From positions 6,584,017-6,648,016 of the forward strand of contig NC_088307.1 of assembly GCF_032854445.1 (NCBI RefSeq): a stretch of DNA of 64,000 nt. The letters run 5' to 3'. This document shows, piece by piece, positions 31,645 to 43,234 of this stretch. Within the stretch, counting starts at the first letter, position 1; every line of letters starts with the position of its first letter. This DNA comes from Liolophura sinensis (taxonomy: Eukaryota; Mollusca; Polyplacophora; Chitonida; Chitonidae). Under the pieces are notes generated by a model. That model made no database searches. It was given only the letters and a program-made list of their open reading frames with translations, and was not told where the DNA came from. The translations under genes were made by a program, and so were the position numbers.

Positions 31645-32276
31645 TCATTCGGAAAGGGCGTTTTTCAGTTCTTGCCGGGCTAGTTTTCGGCTGCGATCTA
31701 TAAGCCGTTTTTTCGTGCTTTCATCGATCTCTACGGCGTTGAATGCTTTACGAGATCTGGCGCGTATCTCCTGCTTCAGATCAGAGTAGTTCTTGAGCTC
31801 CTGAACGATTTGCTTGAACTGTACGTCTGAAATAACACCATCAGATAATGCCGTAGATACCTGCGCACGGATGCTAAGTTTGGCCTCGGCCAACAGCCGT
31901 ATATCGTTATGTTTCTTCGCCTTTGTGTGAAGTCGGCGACATTTAAGACACCGCAAGCTAGGGCCGCAGCTTCCATGGCCAAGAGAGCAGGGGCTGCAAT
32001 TATTGTTGTGAGTAGTCCCACGCCTGCAACCCCTAGTCCCAAACCGGCTGTGAGCATGGCTGAATCAATGGCCTCGGTGGCTAAGACACGGCGCCGGTAC
32101 TTTTTGTACAAGGCCCGACGTAGATCTCGCTCAGATTCAAGCTGATTCTGTATTTCGCTGATATACTGCAGACGATGGGCGTGCACCACGCTCTCCGGCG
32201 GCGTGATCGGGGCCAAGGGGTCTTCATCCATGATCGTTGGGTACAGTCGTCCCATATTGTCCGTCCTACGAATCAA
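31645..32276 (-). pseudogene. Polinton membrane protein remnant
   Basis: Leftward. The N-terminal part is acidic and helical (VVHAHRLQYISEIQNQLESE), followed by a glycine/alanine-rich hydrophobic stretch (LTAGLGLGVAGVGLLTTI) likely to span the membrane, then a K/R-rich helical tail with the phrase QVSTALSDGVISD. I recall this architecture from many animal Polintons, where it is of unknown function. The gene appears broken once. Confidence 0.6.
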
Positions 32277-32339
32277 TAACGTCGGTCAACTCTAAATTGT
32301 CCTCGTGATTACTAACACGAAGGCGGCGAAGTCTTATAC

Positions 32340-33101
32340 CGGACTCTAAATAGATTTCATTGAGATTGAAAATGCCCCCCTGTGAAGACTCGTATATCCT
32401 CGAGAGAGCTCTGGATGACTGGGTTGCCCTTGGCCCGTAATTTGATCATAAGTCTGACCTCCTTTCCATCGTGCTTTGCAGGCCACTTTAGTTTCAACTC
32501 CGTAATTATGGAGGAACGGCGCCGAGAGGCCGTGCCAAGTATGATGTTAAAGATAAGTATAGATCCAGGGTTTATTCGTAGTGTGGCCTCACACTCGGTT
32601 TGCGCGTCAAGACGCACGGTCTACACCCGGCGGCGCAGTTAGTCTGAAGTAACCTCCTCCTCCTTCCAAAGCTACAAGACAGGCGCTGGTTGGTACGTAC
32701 GACACGAAAGAGGTTCTGGAATTGAAAACTTTTTTCACATCGGCCCCGGTGGTCTGGACCAACATCGGGGTCACCTTCACATCTATCAACCAATCGGGGT
32801 CGCGAGCTCTGGTAAGAACAAAGCGGTCTTCAAAGCGAATTAATGAGAGTTTTAGTTCTTCATTCACCTCAGACGGCGACCTGCGCTCTTGCTCTGCAGT
32901 GGATGAGACATCTTCAAGGGAAGCAAACGTGGCAGGTTCTGCTTGCCCCCCCGTAATCTTTTTGCGGTTGTACTGGCCACTTTGAAACTGGAAGGCGTAT
33001 ATTTTACCTTCCTGACCTGGAAGTTCGAACTCCGACACATCTGCCAAGTCGCTTAAAGACAGGCACGCAGGCCTGGGACCGGCTGCGTCCACCATACTCA
33101 T
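32340..33101 (-). pseudogene. Polinton protein of unknown role
   Basis: Leftward, next to the penton-like gene and almost abutting it. The N-terminal part has SDLADVSEFELPGQEGK and the middle DPDWLIDVKVTPMLVQTTG, looking like a beta-rich fold; no motif I can name. Location beside the penton-like gene suggests a virion role, by inference only. Broken at least once. Confidence 0.5.
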
Positions 33102-33315
33102 TGTATTTCTAGGGTAGCACTGAGGTACCCTACATTCATATACTTGCCGTCTTTATCTAAAAGCGCCACGGTCAAGTGCGTTATATAGTCGGCGCGCAAG
33201 GCTTTGTACTGGGGGTTGGGAAATGAAACCGTCTTCTGAGATGCTCAGGTCATCTAAATGCACAAAGACTTCTTTGTGTGGGACCAAGTTAGGTAGCTTA
33301 TCAACTTCCGCAGTC

Positions 33316-33488
33316 CGGTCGCTGTGAGTTCAAGTCCAGCTCATGCTGGCGGCCGTACGTGAGAAGGTCTGGCAGCAACCTGCGGATGGTCGTGGGTTTC
33401 CCCCGGGCTCTGCCCGGTTTCCACCCACCATAATGCTGGCCGCCGTCGTATAAGTGAAATATTCTTGAGTACGGCGTAAAACACCAAT

Positions 33489-33526
<38 letters not shown>
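33316..33526 (+). mobile_element. tRNA-derived SINE, 5'-truncated, with poly-A
   Basis: Starts inside the tRNA-related head (GGTCGCTGTGAGTTCAAGTC) and runs through the conserved body (ACCTGCGGATGGTCGTGGGT, CCATAATGCTGGCCGCCGTC, GAGTACGGCGTAAAACACCA) to about 37 A. The 12-bp target duplication ACTTCCGCAGTC lies at 33304-33315 and 33527-33538. Clean duplication and long A-tail indicate a recent insertion. The same family occurs at 56886. Confidence 0.9.

Positions 33527-33527
<1 letters not shown>
33490..33527 (+). repeat. poly-A tail of the SINE
   Basis: About 37 uninterrupted A; the length indicates a young insertion, since long A-tails shorten quickly. Confidence 0.9.
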
Positions 33528-33529
<2 letters not shown>

Positions 33530-33910
33530 TCCGCAGTCTCCCCCATGATCATAATCTCGTCGGAGAACCCTAAGATGGGGGGAAGCTCTTGGAGTAATAT
33601 GTAGGCATTTTTAGGGAGGGTAAGGACTAGGTGGCCCGTAGTTTCATTCATTCCCAGAGAAACCCATGCGGGCGGAATATATCCTTGTCCAGCGTACAGA
33701 CATTGTAGTACCCCGTCGGCACTCCAACACGTTTGCTATTAAGCAAGAAGCCCACTCCGGAGGGGATATTCACCCAGGCCGGGTAGAATGTTATCTCGCA
33801 AAGGCCGGTTTTAAGGCGGCCGTCGAGGTTGTTAAGGGCATGAGGCAGCGTGTGCTGTGCCCCATTTAGAATGTCAGTCAATGTGATGAACATCTTACGG
33901 AATAGCCACG

Positions 33911-35196
33911 ATGAACAGTAAGGCTTACAGATTCAATAGAGAGGCTACTTACAAGGCCGGGGCATTTCATAGTATCCAAACCCACGCAGAGCAGCTCACG
34001 CGATTTGACATCTACATCGATGAAAAGAAGGCCTTTCTGGTCCAGTTCACAGATGTGTTGGTCAAGTACCGGCTGCCAAAGATAAGCAGCAATTACATTG
34101 TTAAGGCCTGGAACACCAATCCTATGCAATTCTGGCAGAACCAAGTGAACTTCGCGGTCTGGTGCGCAACCACGGGCTGTGGCGTATCTGCAAAAGACCA
34201 TCTTCTCGCCCCCGACCAACGAATAAGGGCTCTGTACACGTTCCATGTTTATTACCAAGTTAGGCGGATCTTGGAAGAGATAAAGGCTCCCCTGCCGCAA
34301 GACAGAGCGTGGGCGACATTCGACAACCCCTACGACAAGGGGGCCTATGATAGGATTTATAGGGAGTTCCACGTAGATAGGCACACAGACTGGAGGCGCA
34401 GTGGGGTGAATCACGGCCTCGGAGTGGCATATTACCATGTCACGAGAACGGGCTACCGACCAATTGGCGATGGGACCTTCGATCCGAGTAGGATGTCGTT
34501 CTTTAGAAAGCCTACAGCGCTCCACGTCGACTACATCGAGCAGGACGCCGGGAGGCTTGGGCGTCGTTCATTGTCGACACATCCCAAGAATTCACGCTGC
34601 CGGGCGTAGAGCGCCTAAACGATTCCATCCGGACATACGTGTGGGCTATTTTAGGCGCCCAAGCGCAAACAAGGTCGCGTATTCTAGGCACGGGCACAGC
34701 CTTCGACGCGCAAAAACAGTTTGCCGCGAACGTTGAAGACGCTATTTCCTCTCCGATCAACCTTCCGTCTGCTATCAAACTCTACCAGGCCGTGCTACAG
34801 AATGCCGGGAGCGCTGTAGACTTTGTGTATGGCATAGGCCTATATATGGCCCCCAGCGACATGCTCCTGCAGATCGGCCATGTGGCGAACTACAACAACA
34901 AAATCGTCGTGGCCACAGAGGACCAGAAGCTAGGCGCCAATGAGGGTGTGGACGCTAAAGTGCCGCCCACTTTGCACAAGCGCGCACCTGACCACGGGAT
35001 CGTAAAGCCACAAGAAAGCGTCCCATCTCCCACCGTGCGCGCTCAGCATGTTGCAGTTCGCCACATGGCCGATCTGCGCCGCAAAGCGGCTAAAGAACCC
35101 CTATTTCCAACCCAAAAGAATCACGATGCGGAGAAGATAGCTATCGTCGTCGCTGGGGTTGGTATCGGCTTACTGCTGTTGTGGACTATGCGTTAA
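33911..35196 (+). pseudogene. large Polinton protein of unknown role
   Basis: Rightward. The first half has YRFNREATYKAGAFH and WQNQVNFAVWCATTGCGVS; the second half has VWAILGAQAQTRSRILGTG and a C-terminal hydrophobic segment (IAIVVAGVGIGLLLLW) that should anchor it in a membrane. I recognise the set from cnidarian and mollusc Polintons, probably a structural or membrane-associated virion protein, but no function is established that I know of. About one break. Confidence 0.65.
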
Positions 35197-35930
35197 ATAC
35201 TTACGAACAGCCACGAGCAATAAGCCACCTACTGCGACGACTAGAGCCCAGACATTATCGGCCAGCCACTCAGCCGTTTTCCCAAGAAGGTTCAGTAGCC
35301 AGGACACGATACTGCCAATAATACCCGGAATCGCAGCTGCAGCCTTTCCAGCCAGCTTGCCAAGGGCGCGCGCCAGGGACTGGACATGCTTTTTCACCCA
35401 TTCTTTAAGACCACGCCCGTCGGATGGAGGAGGCGTTGGCTGGATGCCCCCGCTGGACCCGCCAGTCAGCGCCAACTTTACTGCTAACCCCAGTGTCGAG
35501 ATCGCCATCCCAATTGCCGTGAGAATGGAGACCACGGTTATTCCCTGCTCCCGGAAGAGGGTGTGGACGCGCTCGGCCAGAGTGGTATCCTTGTGTAGGA
35601 TGCGATCGATCGTCTGCTTGATGCGGCGTATTTGCGTGCGCAGGGCTTCGGCCGTTGAAAAGGCTGCTTCGAGCCGGGCTACACTCTCGTTCTCGAGATT
35701 CCTTATCCGGTCTGCGATCCGACGCCGGGAGAATTCATCAGGGGCCTCCTCCAACTTCTGTTTTTGTTTTGCGATGTCCTTATCGAGACTTGACAGCTTG
35801 GCGAGGTTATTCGCGTGTTCGCCTTCCGAGGTCTGCAGTGCCTTGTCAAGCCCCAGAAGTTCTTGCATGGGAAGAGGAGGGTCGTTTATCGTTTCAACAG
35901 CCCGCCCCACCTCACTATCCGGTAAGCTTG
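35170..35930 (-). pseudogene. Polinton coiled-coil/membrane protein, C-terminal part
   Basis: Leftward. Residues from MQELLGLDKALQT on form a coiled coil (KLSSLDKDIAKQKQKLEEA, IRNLENESVARLEAAF), followed by amphipathic glycine/alanine-rich helices (LAGKAAAAIPGIIGSIVSW) and a terminal membrane segment (NVWALVVAVGGLLLVAV). Its stop overlaps the end of the convergent gene to the left. The N-terminal part of the same gene lies beyond the LINE, at 40156-40726. Role unknown; it could act in membrane handling. Confidence 0.65.
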
Positions 35931-36016
35931 ATTTGATTTATTCACCAGAAAGAAAGTAGAAAAGGAAGAACATCTCAATACATCTCTGTACCTAAACCTC
36001 TTGTATCCGCATGGTT

Positions 36017-36235
36017 ATATATAAATATATATACACACACATACACACATACATATACATACACACCCGCAAACACACAGGCACACGCATATGTATGTAC
36101 ATGTACGTATATTCATACAAATACATCTTAAATATTATCGTAATGTGCACAGTATAAGTAGGCCTATATAATAATGGTTTTTCTTAATCAAGGTTAATAC
36201 AAACAGGTATATACACACACACATAATTACATATG
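36017..36235. repeat. TA/CA microsatellite in the LINE 3' UTR
   Basis: ATATATACACACACATACAC-type text in two clusters (36017-36075, 36205-36235), on the 3' side of the minus-strand LINE. Confidence 0.8.
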
Positions 36236-36687
36236 TACGGATACATCAGTTTGTCAACATAATACAACTTATAGCACTCTGGCGGGAGCAGAAACCCCAA
36301 AGGGCTTATTGTATCCCATACCATGTTTAAATTTAATTGACAAGAGATGCTAACTGGTTAATACTCATATGTTGGAATGAAGCACTTGCACATACGTACA
36401 CGTGTACCTAATTATGCATACACATAGTAGTTACTACTGTAGCACCCACTCCTAAATGTAAGGATATACAGACAGTAAAGAGAATTTACATGCGTAAACA
36501 TGTGTACAAATATGCACACGCACACATGTGCACTTATCTATTAATCTTCATATCAATCAAGGCGACAACAATATACTATCAAGAGAAAACGTTAAGCAAG
36601 CAACTACGTGTCGCAACTGAGTTAATTCAAAACGTATGTACAATTGTGGATGACTTGGTGTAGTAATGATTATAGCTATATGCTTCA

Positions 36688-39600
36688 TCAGCTGTATATT
36701 TTTCTCAGGAGTAAAGTTTTCAAAGACGATTTAAATAATGATAAAGAGGTGATTTCTTTTAAATTGGAGGGCAGTTTATTCCATTCGATCGGTCCTTTTA
36801 TTTTACAAGTGTGTAGGGATAGATTGCTTCTATGAAATGGTCGGTGTAAGTTAAAATATGATGTTCTAGTTGGATAGCAGTGAATATCAGACTGTTTTGT
36901 AAAGTAAGTACGGGTGTATAATGGAGTAATGCTAGGATTGTAGAAGTATTTGTGAACTAACTGGAGTGTCTGAAAGGTGTTAACCGCCGTAACAGGTAAG
37001 ACATTATACTCAGTAAAAATAGGCGCGGTGTGTTCGTATTTATGAGAGGAGGTAATAATGCGTAATGCTCGTTTTTGAAGACGGATCAGGGGAAGAAGAT
37101 GTGTTTCATAAGCATTTCCCCACACAGCATTGCAGTACGTAATATATGGGTTAATAAGTGCATAATACAGGATGAACAGAGTATTTTTCTTTAGGGCATA
37201 TTTAATATGATTTATCACCCCTAAATTACGGGATATTTTTTGCAGATATTATTTATGTGGTTTGTCCACGTTAATCTTTCATTGAAAGTTATACCTAAGA
37301 AATTGAAGGTCTTGATTTTTTCGATATTTACGCCTGCTATAGCCAGGAAAGGAGTAGCATGATTATTTATTCTGCGATTGGGAGCGATGTACATAAATTT
37401 GGTTTTCTTAATATTAAGAGACAGTTTATTGCAACATAGCAAATCGTAAATTTTTTCAATTTCACGATTAAAAGTTTCCAGGAGGTGTGCTGGATCATCA
37501 TTGCAAAGGACAGCACTAGTATCATCAGCAAACAATATGATATCAAGTAGAGATGAAACATCTTTAATGTCATTAATGTATATTAAAAAGAGAAGGGGTC
37601 CTAGGATTGAGCCCTGAGGAACACCAATATTCATGTATTTAGTAGTTGATCGGCAATCGTTGTATAAAAGGCAATGTGATCTGTTTTTCACATAATCATT
37701 AAACCATATATTACTAAGACCTTTGACACCATAATGGTCGAGTTTTTTCAACAGTATATTGTGGTCTACAGTATCAAAAGCCTTTGCAAGGTCTAGAAAA
37801 AGAGTGATGCTGTACTTATTTGTTTCTTTAGCAGTTATTAGTTTATCATATAGAGCAATTATTGCATGTGTAGTAGAGTGATGCGATCTGAAACCGAACT
37901 GTTGACTGTATATAATATCGTTCATTTCGAGGAACGTCGTCAGACAGTTAACCACCAGTTTTTCGATAATTTTGCTGAAACACGGTAAGACAGATACTGG
38001 TCGGTAATTTTTAAACTCCTTCATTTCACCCGATTTATACACTGGTGTGAGTTTAGCACTTTTCATTTTATCAGGGAATATTCCAGTTTGAAACGATAAG
38101 TTTATTATATGGGTCAGCGGTTTCGCTATTGCTGTGGCACAATACTTTACAACTGAAACACGAATCTCATCTAGGCCAGGAGAGCTATTCTTCAGTCCCA
38201 TGATAACATCTACAACTTCTGCTGAGGTACAGGGATCGAGACTGAAATTTGGTACTGATGGTGTTTTGAGAAAAGTTTCAAAATTTTGCCCCATCTGCGG
38301 TATCTCCCCAGCAATAACACTTGGGGCTGTGTTAAAGTAACCATTAAAATTGTCTGCTATGCTCTGAGGATCACTGTCTTCAATATCATTTATATAAAAA
38401 GATTTAGGTAGTACATTATTACGTTTCGTCTGTATAAGTTCATTTATTATTTTCCATGTGCCCTTTATGTTATTGTTGACCACATTAAATTGATTGTCAT
38501 AATAAGATTTTCTGGAAATACGAAGTGTGTGATTTAATTTATTTCTATATGTTCTGTATTGCTTACTTATCGTGCTGTCATTATGCTTCAGGTGTAGTTT
38601 ATACAATTTATTCTTTTCTTTGCATGAATTTAAAATGGCTGAGCTTATCCAAGGTTTTGTTTTTTTATTGCTATGTTTAAATTTACGAAGTGGAAAGCAC
38701 TGATCATAAATGGATTTAAATTGCTCTAGAAAAGAGTCATATGCGACATTGGTATCGCTTTCATTAAACACGTGATTCCATTTATAATTATTCAAACATG
38801 CTTTAAAGTTAAGCTTATTATTTTCAGAAAAAAAGACGTTTATAGATTGGGATAGGTTTGCTTTCGTTCATATCATATAATGGCTGACTGCTAAAATGGA
38901 AAATGGGAAAATGATCGGTTATATCAGTCAAGAGAATGCCGGAAGTCAATGCACTTTGGTGATGATTCGTAAATATGTTGTCGATCAAAGTTGCAGTCCT
39001 ATCGGTTATTCTTATGGGCTTTGTAATTTTGGGGAAAAATGGAACGATTTAAGGTTTTCTAAGAAATACTTTGACGGTAGGTGTGTGTCTGCTTTGAATA
39101 AATCAATGTTGAAATCACCAAATATTGTACAGAGTTTGTTTTCAGGCTTGATGGTCTCTAAAATTGAGGACAGTTGATCGTTGAAACAATCAACACTTCT
39201 ACCCGGTGGCCTATAAAAGATACCTATGATTTGTTTATTTTGTTTTTGAGTAGTTTCTATGAACAAACTCTCATATTCGCCATCATCATCAACAAGACTG
39301 AGATCTTCTCTAATAAAACATTCACCCAGGCTGGTATGGACAAAAAGAACTAGGCCTCCCCCTTTTCTTTTAGAGCGAGATGAGAAGAACGATTTATAAT
39401 TAGGGATATCATAAAGGTGTTCTGTTCCTGGGTTGAGCCAGCTCTCAGACATTCCTATGATTGAAAAAGGATAATCTAGACTTATGATGAAGGGCAAAAT
39501 CTCAGAGTAGTGTTTTTTTAAACTTCTTGCATTTAAGTGTAACACAGAAAATGGTTTGTTTTTGCTATCTAAGAAAGGTCTTGACAAAGTCTTAAAAGAC

Positions 39601-39872
39601 TCTTCAAGAAAATAATTAGCCTGGTGATCGTGGATCTCTCTCCAGTAATCTTGTTCCTCGGAGGAATCGTCAGTTATATACTGGGTGCCATCGATTACAT
39701 TTATATGTATTGGGTTAAAACAAAGATTGTCAAGGTCTAAAACTGCAGAGGTCGATTTTATCACTGGGTTTACAGGATTGTTATGCACAGTGGAGTCAGT
39801 AAAATCTATGCAATCATAAAAAGGTAACTGTTCAAGAGTCGATGTGCCCTCATCGTTGTTATTATCAGCCAT
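36688..39872 (-). pseudogene. LINE ORF2: endonuclease and reverse transcriptase
   Basis: The N-terminal endonuclease runs from about 39590 down (LHLNARSL, GMSESWLN, GGLVLFVHTS, IFGDFNID). The reverse transcriptase follows at 37221-38795 with LFLDLAKAFDTVDH (motif A, about residues 332-345 of that frame), IGVPQGSILGPLL (motif B) and LFADDT (catalytic motif C). The C-terminal domain at 36688-37218 has PYITYCNAVWGN and PIEWNKLP. Two single-base frameshifts break it: one in an A-run near 39025 after the endonuclease, one near 37235 before the C-terminal domain. No internal stop otherwise, so it was active recently. The clade (CR1/L2/Crack-like, Jockey group) is assigned by the C-terminal domain and is tentative. 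Confidence 0.88.
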
Positions 39873-40155
39873 AATATTGCAAGACAGATTTCAATGATAC
39901 GGCTGATGAGAGGCATACATACTTTAAGGTCCCAAATTGAATATACACAATAATATAACAACAGTAGTGAAATATAAAGGTGCAAACATATACACAGTGA
40001 TCAAAACGCTTACTGTACATCCTCGCTGATCGATGACTCCTGTAGGCCATGTGCAGGGATAAGATTTTAAGAGGAATAAAAAAGGAATGAAACAGGAATA
40101 AGTAAACAAAAGAAAAATATAATAATTGATTACTGGAGTTTAGATTTTCTAAGAC

Positions 40156-40726
40156 AGCTTGTTTCCATTATGTGGACAGCATCAGCGGCCTTTTTCGCTG
40201 GTTGGCTTAAATCCTTCAGCTCCATGGTATCTGCCTCGGCGGCCGCGGCACCGAGTTCTGAACTCGCGGTCTCCAGGACTGCGAATGCTGCCGGAGGCAA
40301 TGATTGCTGTTTTCTGTTTATCATTTTGCTTTCTCCTTTCCAGTCTAAAAAGCCCAGCTCCTTTACAACAGCAATCCCTCCCCTATTAGCGATTGTTGAG
40401 AGGGCTAGCGGTGCACCTGTTTTGTCGTGGATGATTTCCAGATTGGGGTGGGACGCGAGTCGCAGACGCCCTTCCACAAGCTTAAACTTCTTGTCTTCGT
40501 CAAGACGGAGTGGGGTAAAGTCGGGATACCAACAATCCTTCGCCATGGTTTAGTAATAAGCATCCGCGGCGGACTGCGTCAGCTCTAGTTGAAGGTTTCC
40601 GGGGATCGCACCCCAGCTTTGTTGCTCGGGAACATCATCACCTGCAGGGAGAGGGGTCTGTTCGTCGTCGTTGTTGTCCTCTCTGGCGTCGTCGAATGCC
40701 TGGTTATCAAAGCCATAGTCTGCCAT
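40156..40726 (-). pseudogene. Polinton coiled-coil/membrane protein, N-terminal part
   Basis: Leftward, starting MADYGFDNQAFDD next to the divergent capsid gene. It includes PDFTPLRLDEDKKFKLVEG, LALSTIANRGG and ELGFLDWKGESKM, all familiar from the N-terminal half of a long Polinton protein whose C-terminal half lies left of the LINE. About one further break besides the LINE. Role unknown. Confidence 0.6.
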
Positions 40727-40767
40727 AATCCTCGTATTGAACTTTCAAGGTATGCCTTAAATACACA

Positions 40768-42020
40768 ATGGATGTATACGGACGCAGGCTAGACCCCATC
40801 AGAACACTCCGTAAGCCTCTCGGGGTACAAGGTGAACGGCATTCCGTGGTCGTCACCAATACCCCGAGTACGATCGACCAGAATCAACAACTCTTTGTCA
40901 CCTTCCCCAACCTCGGCCCAAATGACGTCTTTGTGCCCGGTACCGTGCGCTTGACCTTCACGATCACGATCAATTCATCCGACCCGAACGCCACAGTGGT
41001 TGGGAATCTCGGACGCGCAGTAGTCAAGAAAATCACGATCAGAATCAGCGGGAAAGAGGTAATGTCCATCGAAAACTCTGATGTGTTTCATTGCTACGGC
41101 GACTTATGGCTGACCAAAAACGAACGGCAGAATGCGGCCTACCAAGGCATCGGCAGCGAAAACATGCTTAAACTTCGAGTCAAAATGCCATCGCTCGCGC
41201 CTTTGGCAACCGGTTCCACATCCCGCTAGACTTTGAGCTTCTAGAAAGCCACATGCCCTTCTACCAGAGTGCCTTTGCCGACCGACTGGAGTACGAACTG
41301 ACGTTCAACGATTACAGCCGGGTCATAAAGACAACAGACGATGGCAACGCGACTTACACCATCAACAACATCAGCCTGGAGTACGAAAAGGTCACCGAAG
41401 AGTATCTCGCTAGTCAGATCCGCGCCCAGTTTTCCGGGGGCGTCCCCATACTGTATGATGGCGTCCACCGCCACCGAAAGTTTGTGAAGGACAAGTCTGA
41501 TACTCTCTGGAACATAAACCTGAACACGCCCGCGATATCAGTGAAGGGCATCCTCATGCTGTTCGAGGCTAAAGGAACCCCGTGGGGGAGGGGGTCGGAA
41601 TCCTTCTACAACCCGAAGATCACCAAAGTAGAAGTCACAATAGAAGGGGTCCCCAATCAGCTGTACAGCCAGGGCATGCAGGCGTACCAGCAATGGGGCG
41701 AGGTCAAGAAGTTCTTCGCCAGCTCAGCCCTTAAGAAGCGGGACCCCGAGGTGGCCAAGGTCGTAAAAGACTTGGGCCTGGCAAACGTGTCCCTGGAAGA
41801 GTTCTTGACTTCCAAGCACGCCTTATGGCTTGACCTGAGGACAAGCGACGATGACGAGCTGCATGGCAGTGGGAGGCGCGTGATGAACGCCAGCGAGGGG
41901 ATTACGATACAGGTGACAAAAGAGAGAGAAGAGCCCGGAGTGTTGACCGTATATCTGTATGTGATCATGGACGCAAAGCTTTACATCCAGAATGGTATAT
42001 TCGGCGACGCGCGTTATTGA
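40768..42020 (+). pseudogene. Polinton major capsid protein (double jelly-roll)
   Basis: Rightward. It begins MDVYGRRLDPIRTLRKPLG and includes SVVVTNTPSTIDQNQ, NLGRAVVKKITIRISGKEV, DVFHCYGDLW, HMPFYQSAFADRLEYELTFN and a C-terminus VYLYVIMDAKLYIQNG. These match my memory of the major capsid (hexon-like) protein of animal Polintons. About 410 residues, somewhat short for a double jelly-roll protein. It would form the shell around the element's DNA. About one break near the middle; the rest is well preserved. Confidence 0.85.
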
Positions 42021-42607
42021 TTACGCCCACTGCGCAATTATCTGTGGGCAGACGGGATGCGGCAAAACAGTCTTCATGCTGGACCTGCTTGAGGGCCCTT
42101 TCCGCCGTTTCTTTCATCACATTGTGATCCTGTGCCCCAGTCTTGAGTATAACAAGGCGTACCGGCGACGATGGATACTGTCTGACCCCCGAGGTCCATT
42201 GTTTGGACCTAGGCGAGCGGCTCCACGACTGTCCGAGAGCTTTCTACAGTTTGTTCGAGGGGGAACCCACCTTATACATCAGCGATGATTGTAGCGCGTC
42301 GCAGGCGATGACGAAGAAAAAAGACATGCTTTCATACATGGCTTTCTCGGGCCGGCATGCAGACCAAAGCGTCTGGGTCCTCACTCAGAAATACAACGCC
42401 GTCCTCAAAGACTTTCGCGAGCAGACAAAGTGGGTGGCTCTCTTCAACTACAAAGATCGGCACTCGTTCGAAAGCTGCCTAGAGGAGAACGACGTCATCC
42501 CGACCAAGAGCGAAATGGCAGAGGTTCGACAGTTGCTCAAGGACAATCGGCATTCTAAGCTCCTGCTAAAGACTGATCAGCCCAGCACATATCAGGTTTT
42601 ATATTAG
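41992..42607 (+). pseudogene. Polinton A32-type DNA-packaging ATPase
   Basis: Rightward, directly after and overlapping the capsid gene. Walker A is GQTGCGKTVF near the start, Walker B is LYISDDCS, and FSGRHADQSVWVLTQ follows as the sensor region. FtsK/HerA-type packaging ATPases of this group pump DNA into capsids. About 200 residues, the normal Polinton length. About one break. Confidence 0.85.
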
Positions 42608-42634
42608 ACGTAGGCGTCATTTTTCCAATGAAGC

Positions 42635-43234
42635 ATGGATACCGACGAGCTTATAGACGAGCTGCTGAGCGTAGATAAACAGCCCGGCCGAAGCCAACAG
42701 CCCGGCCGAAGCCAACAGCCCGGCCGAAGCCAACAAGATGATGCACGGCAGCTCAGGGATAGGCTGGCGGCACTTGCGGCGGGTGGGCGGGACAAGCAAT
42801 ATCTGGAAAAAGACGTAACGGCCGCTGAGATCGACGCCATGAGCGGCGAAGACGTTGAAAGGCTGTACTCCCGGTACGAGGCTAAGCTCGGTGCTCGGAT
42901 GGTTAACGGTCTCAGAGGTATGTTCTTGAGATCATATGTAAGGGCGGCCAGCTGGCTCCTACCTATCCCACCCGAGAATCGACCAATGCTCATGGCACTA
43001 CTCGCCACCGACCCATTTGTTGAACAGGCGATTAACAGTGCTAGCTGCTGGCTGTACAACTGCTATGGTAAGTACTTAGCTCCGTTAAGCATGGCGTTGA
43101 CCACTGCTGAGCACTGCTCATTTAAACACCACTGCTTTCCTAGAAATGAATCGTATGATCCAGAGGAACATGAGTACAACGAATCCGGAAGGCCCGAAGG
43201 AAGAGGAGAGGGTGACCGCGGATTCTACGAATGA
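42635..43234 (+). CDS. Polinton protein with QPGRSQ repeats
   Basis: A 199-codon frame 28 bp after the ATPase. An N-terminal acidic helix (MDTDELIDELLSV) is followed by three tandem QPGRSQ repeats (18-bp DNA repeat at about 42680-42733), then a region with LRDRLAALAAGG and LYSRYEAKLG that I recall from the same position in other Polintons. Function unknown. The C-terminal end overlaps the next frame and may not be original. Confidence 0.5.
   Translation: MDTDELIDELLSVDKQPGRSQQPGRSQQPGRSQQDDARQLRDRLAALAAGGRDKQYLEKDVTAAEIDAMSGEDVERLYSRYEAKLGARMVNGLRGMFLRSYVRAASWLLPIPPENRPMLMALLATDPFVEQAINSASCWLYNCYGKYLAPLSMALTTAEHCSFKHHCFPRNESYDPEEHEYNESGRPEGRGEGDRGFYE

Larger units (their letters stand above)
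33110..33893 (-). pseudogene. Polinton penton-like minor capsid protein, SINE-split
   Basis: Leftward. The start (MFITLTDILNGAQHTLPHAL, then GRLKTGLCEITFYPAWVNI) matches my memory of the single jelly-roll minor capsid protein of animal Polintons; the far end keeps a short beta-rich tail just before 33110. A SINE with target duplication sits inside (33304-33538). In the family this protein would form capsid vertices. It is broken by the SINE and at about one or two other points. Confidence 0.6.
35931..40155 (-). mobile_element. CR1/L2-like LINE inserted in the Polinton
   Basis: 4,225 bp on the minus strand, flanked by AGCTTG at 35925-35930 and 40156-40161. It has a 5' UTR of about 280 bp, one ORF with apurinic-type endonuclease and reverse transcriptase, a 3' UTR of about 750 bp with CA/TA microsatellite (36017-36075), and a terminal AATAAATCAAAT. 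AT-rich against the GC-rich Polinton. No ORF1 is present, so it is either 5'-truncated or from a one-ORF lineage. It is almost intact and clearly younger than its host element. Confidence 0.9.

Noticed and set aside
33301-33651. 116-codon frame with a poly-F run
   Set aside because: The phenylalanine run is the SINE poly-A tail read backwards.
33878-34525. 215-codon leftward frame opposite the large Polinton protein
   Set aside because: Shadow of the forward gene, whose product resembles known Polinton proteins.
35159-35959. 266-codon forward frame
   Set aside because: Antisense to the coiled-coil/membrane protein; arginine- and serine-rich composition typical of a shadow frame.
38896-39177. 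93-codon forward frame in the LINE
   Set aside because: Antisense to the join between endonuclease and reverse transcriptase.
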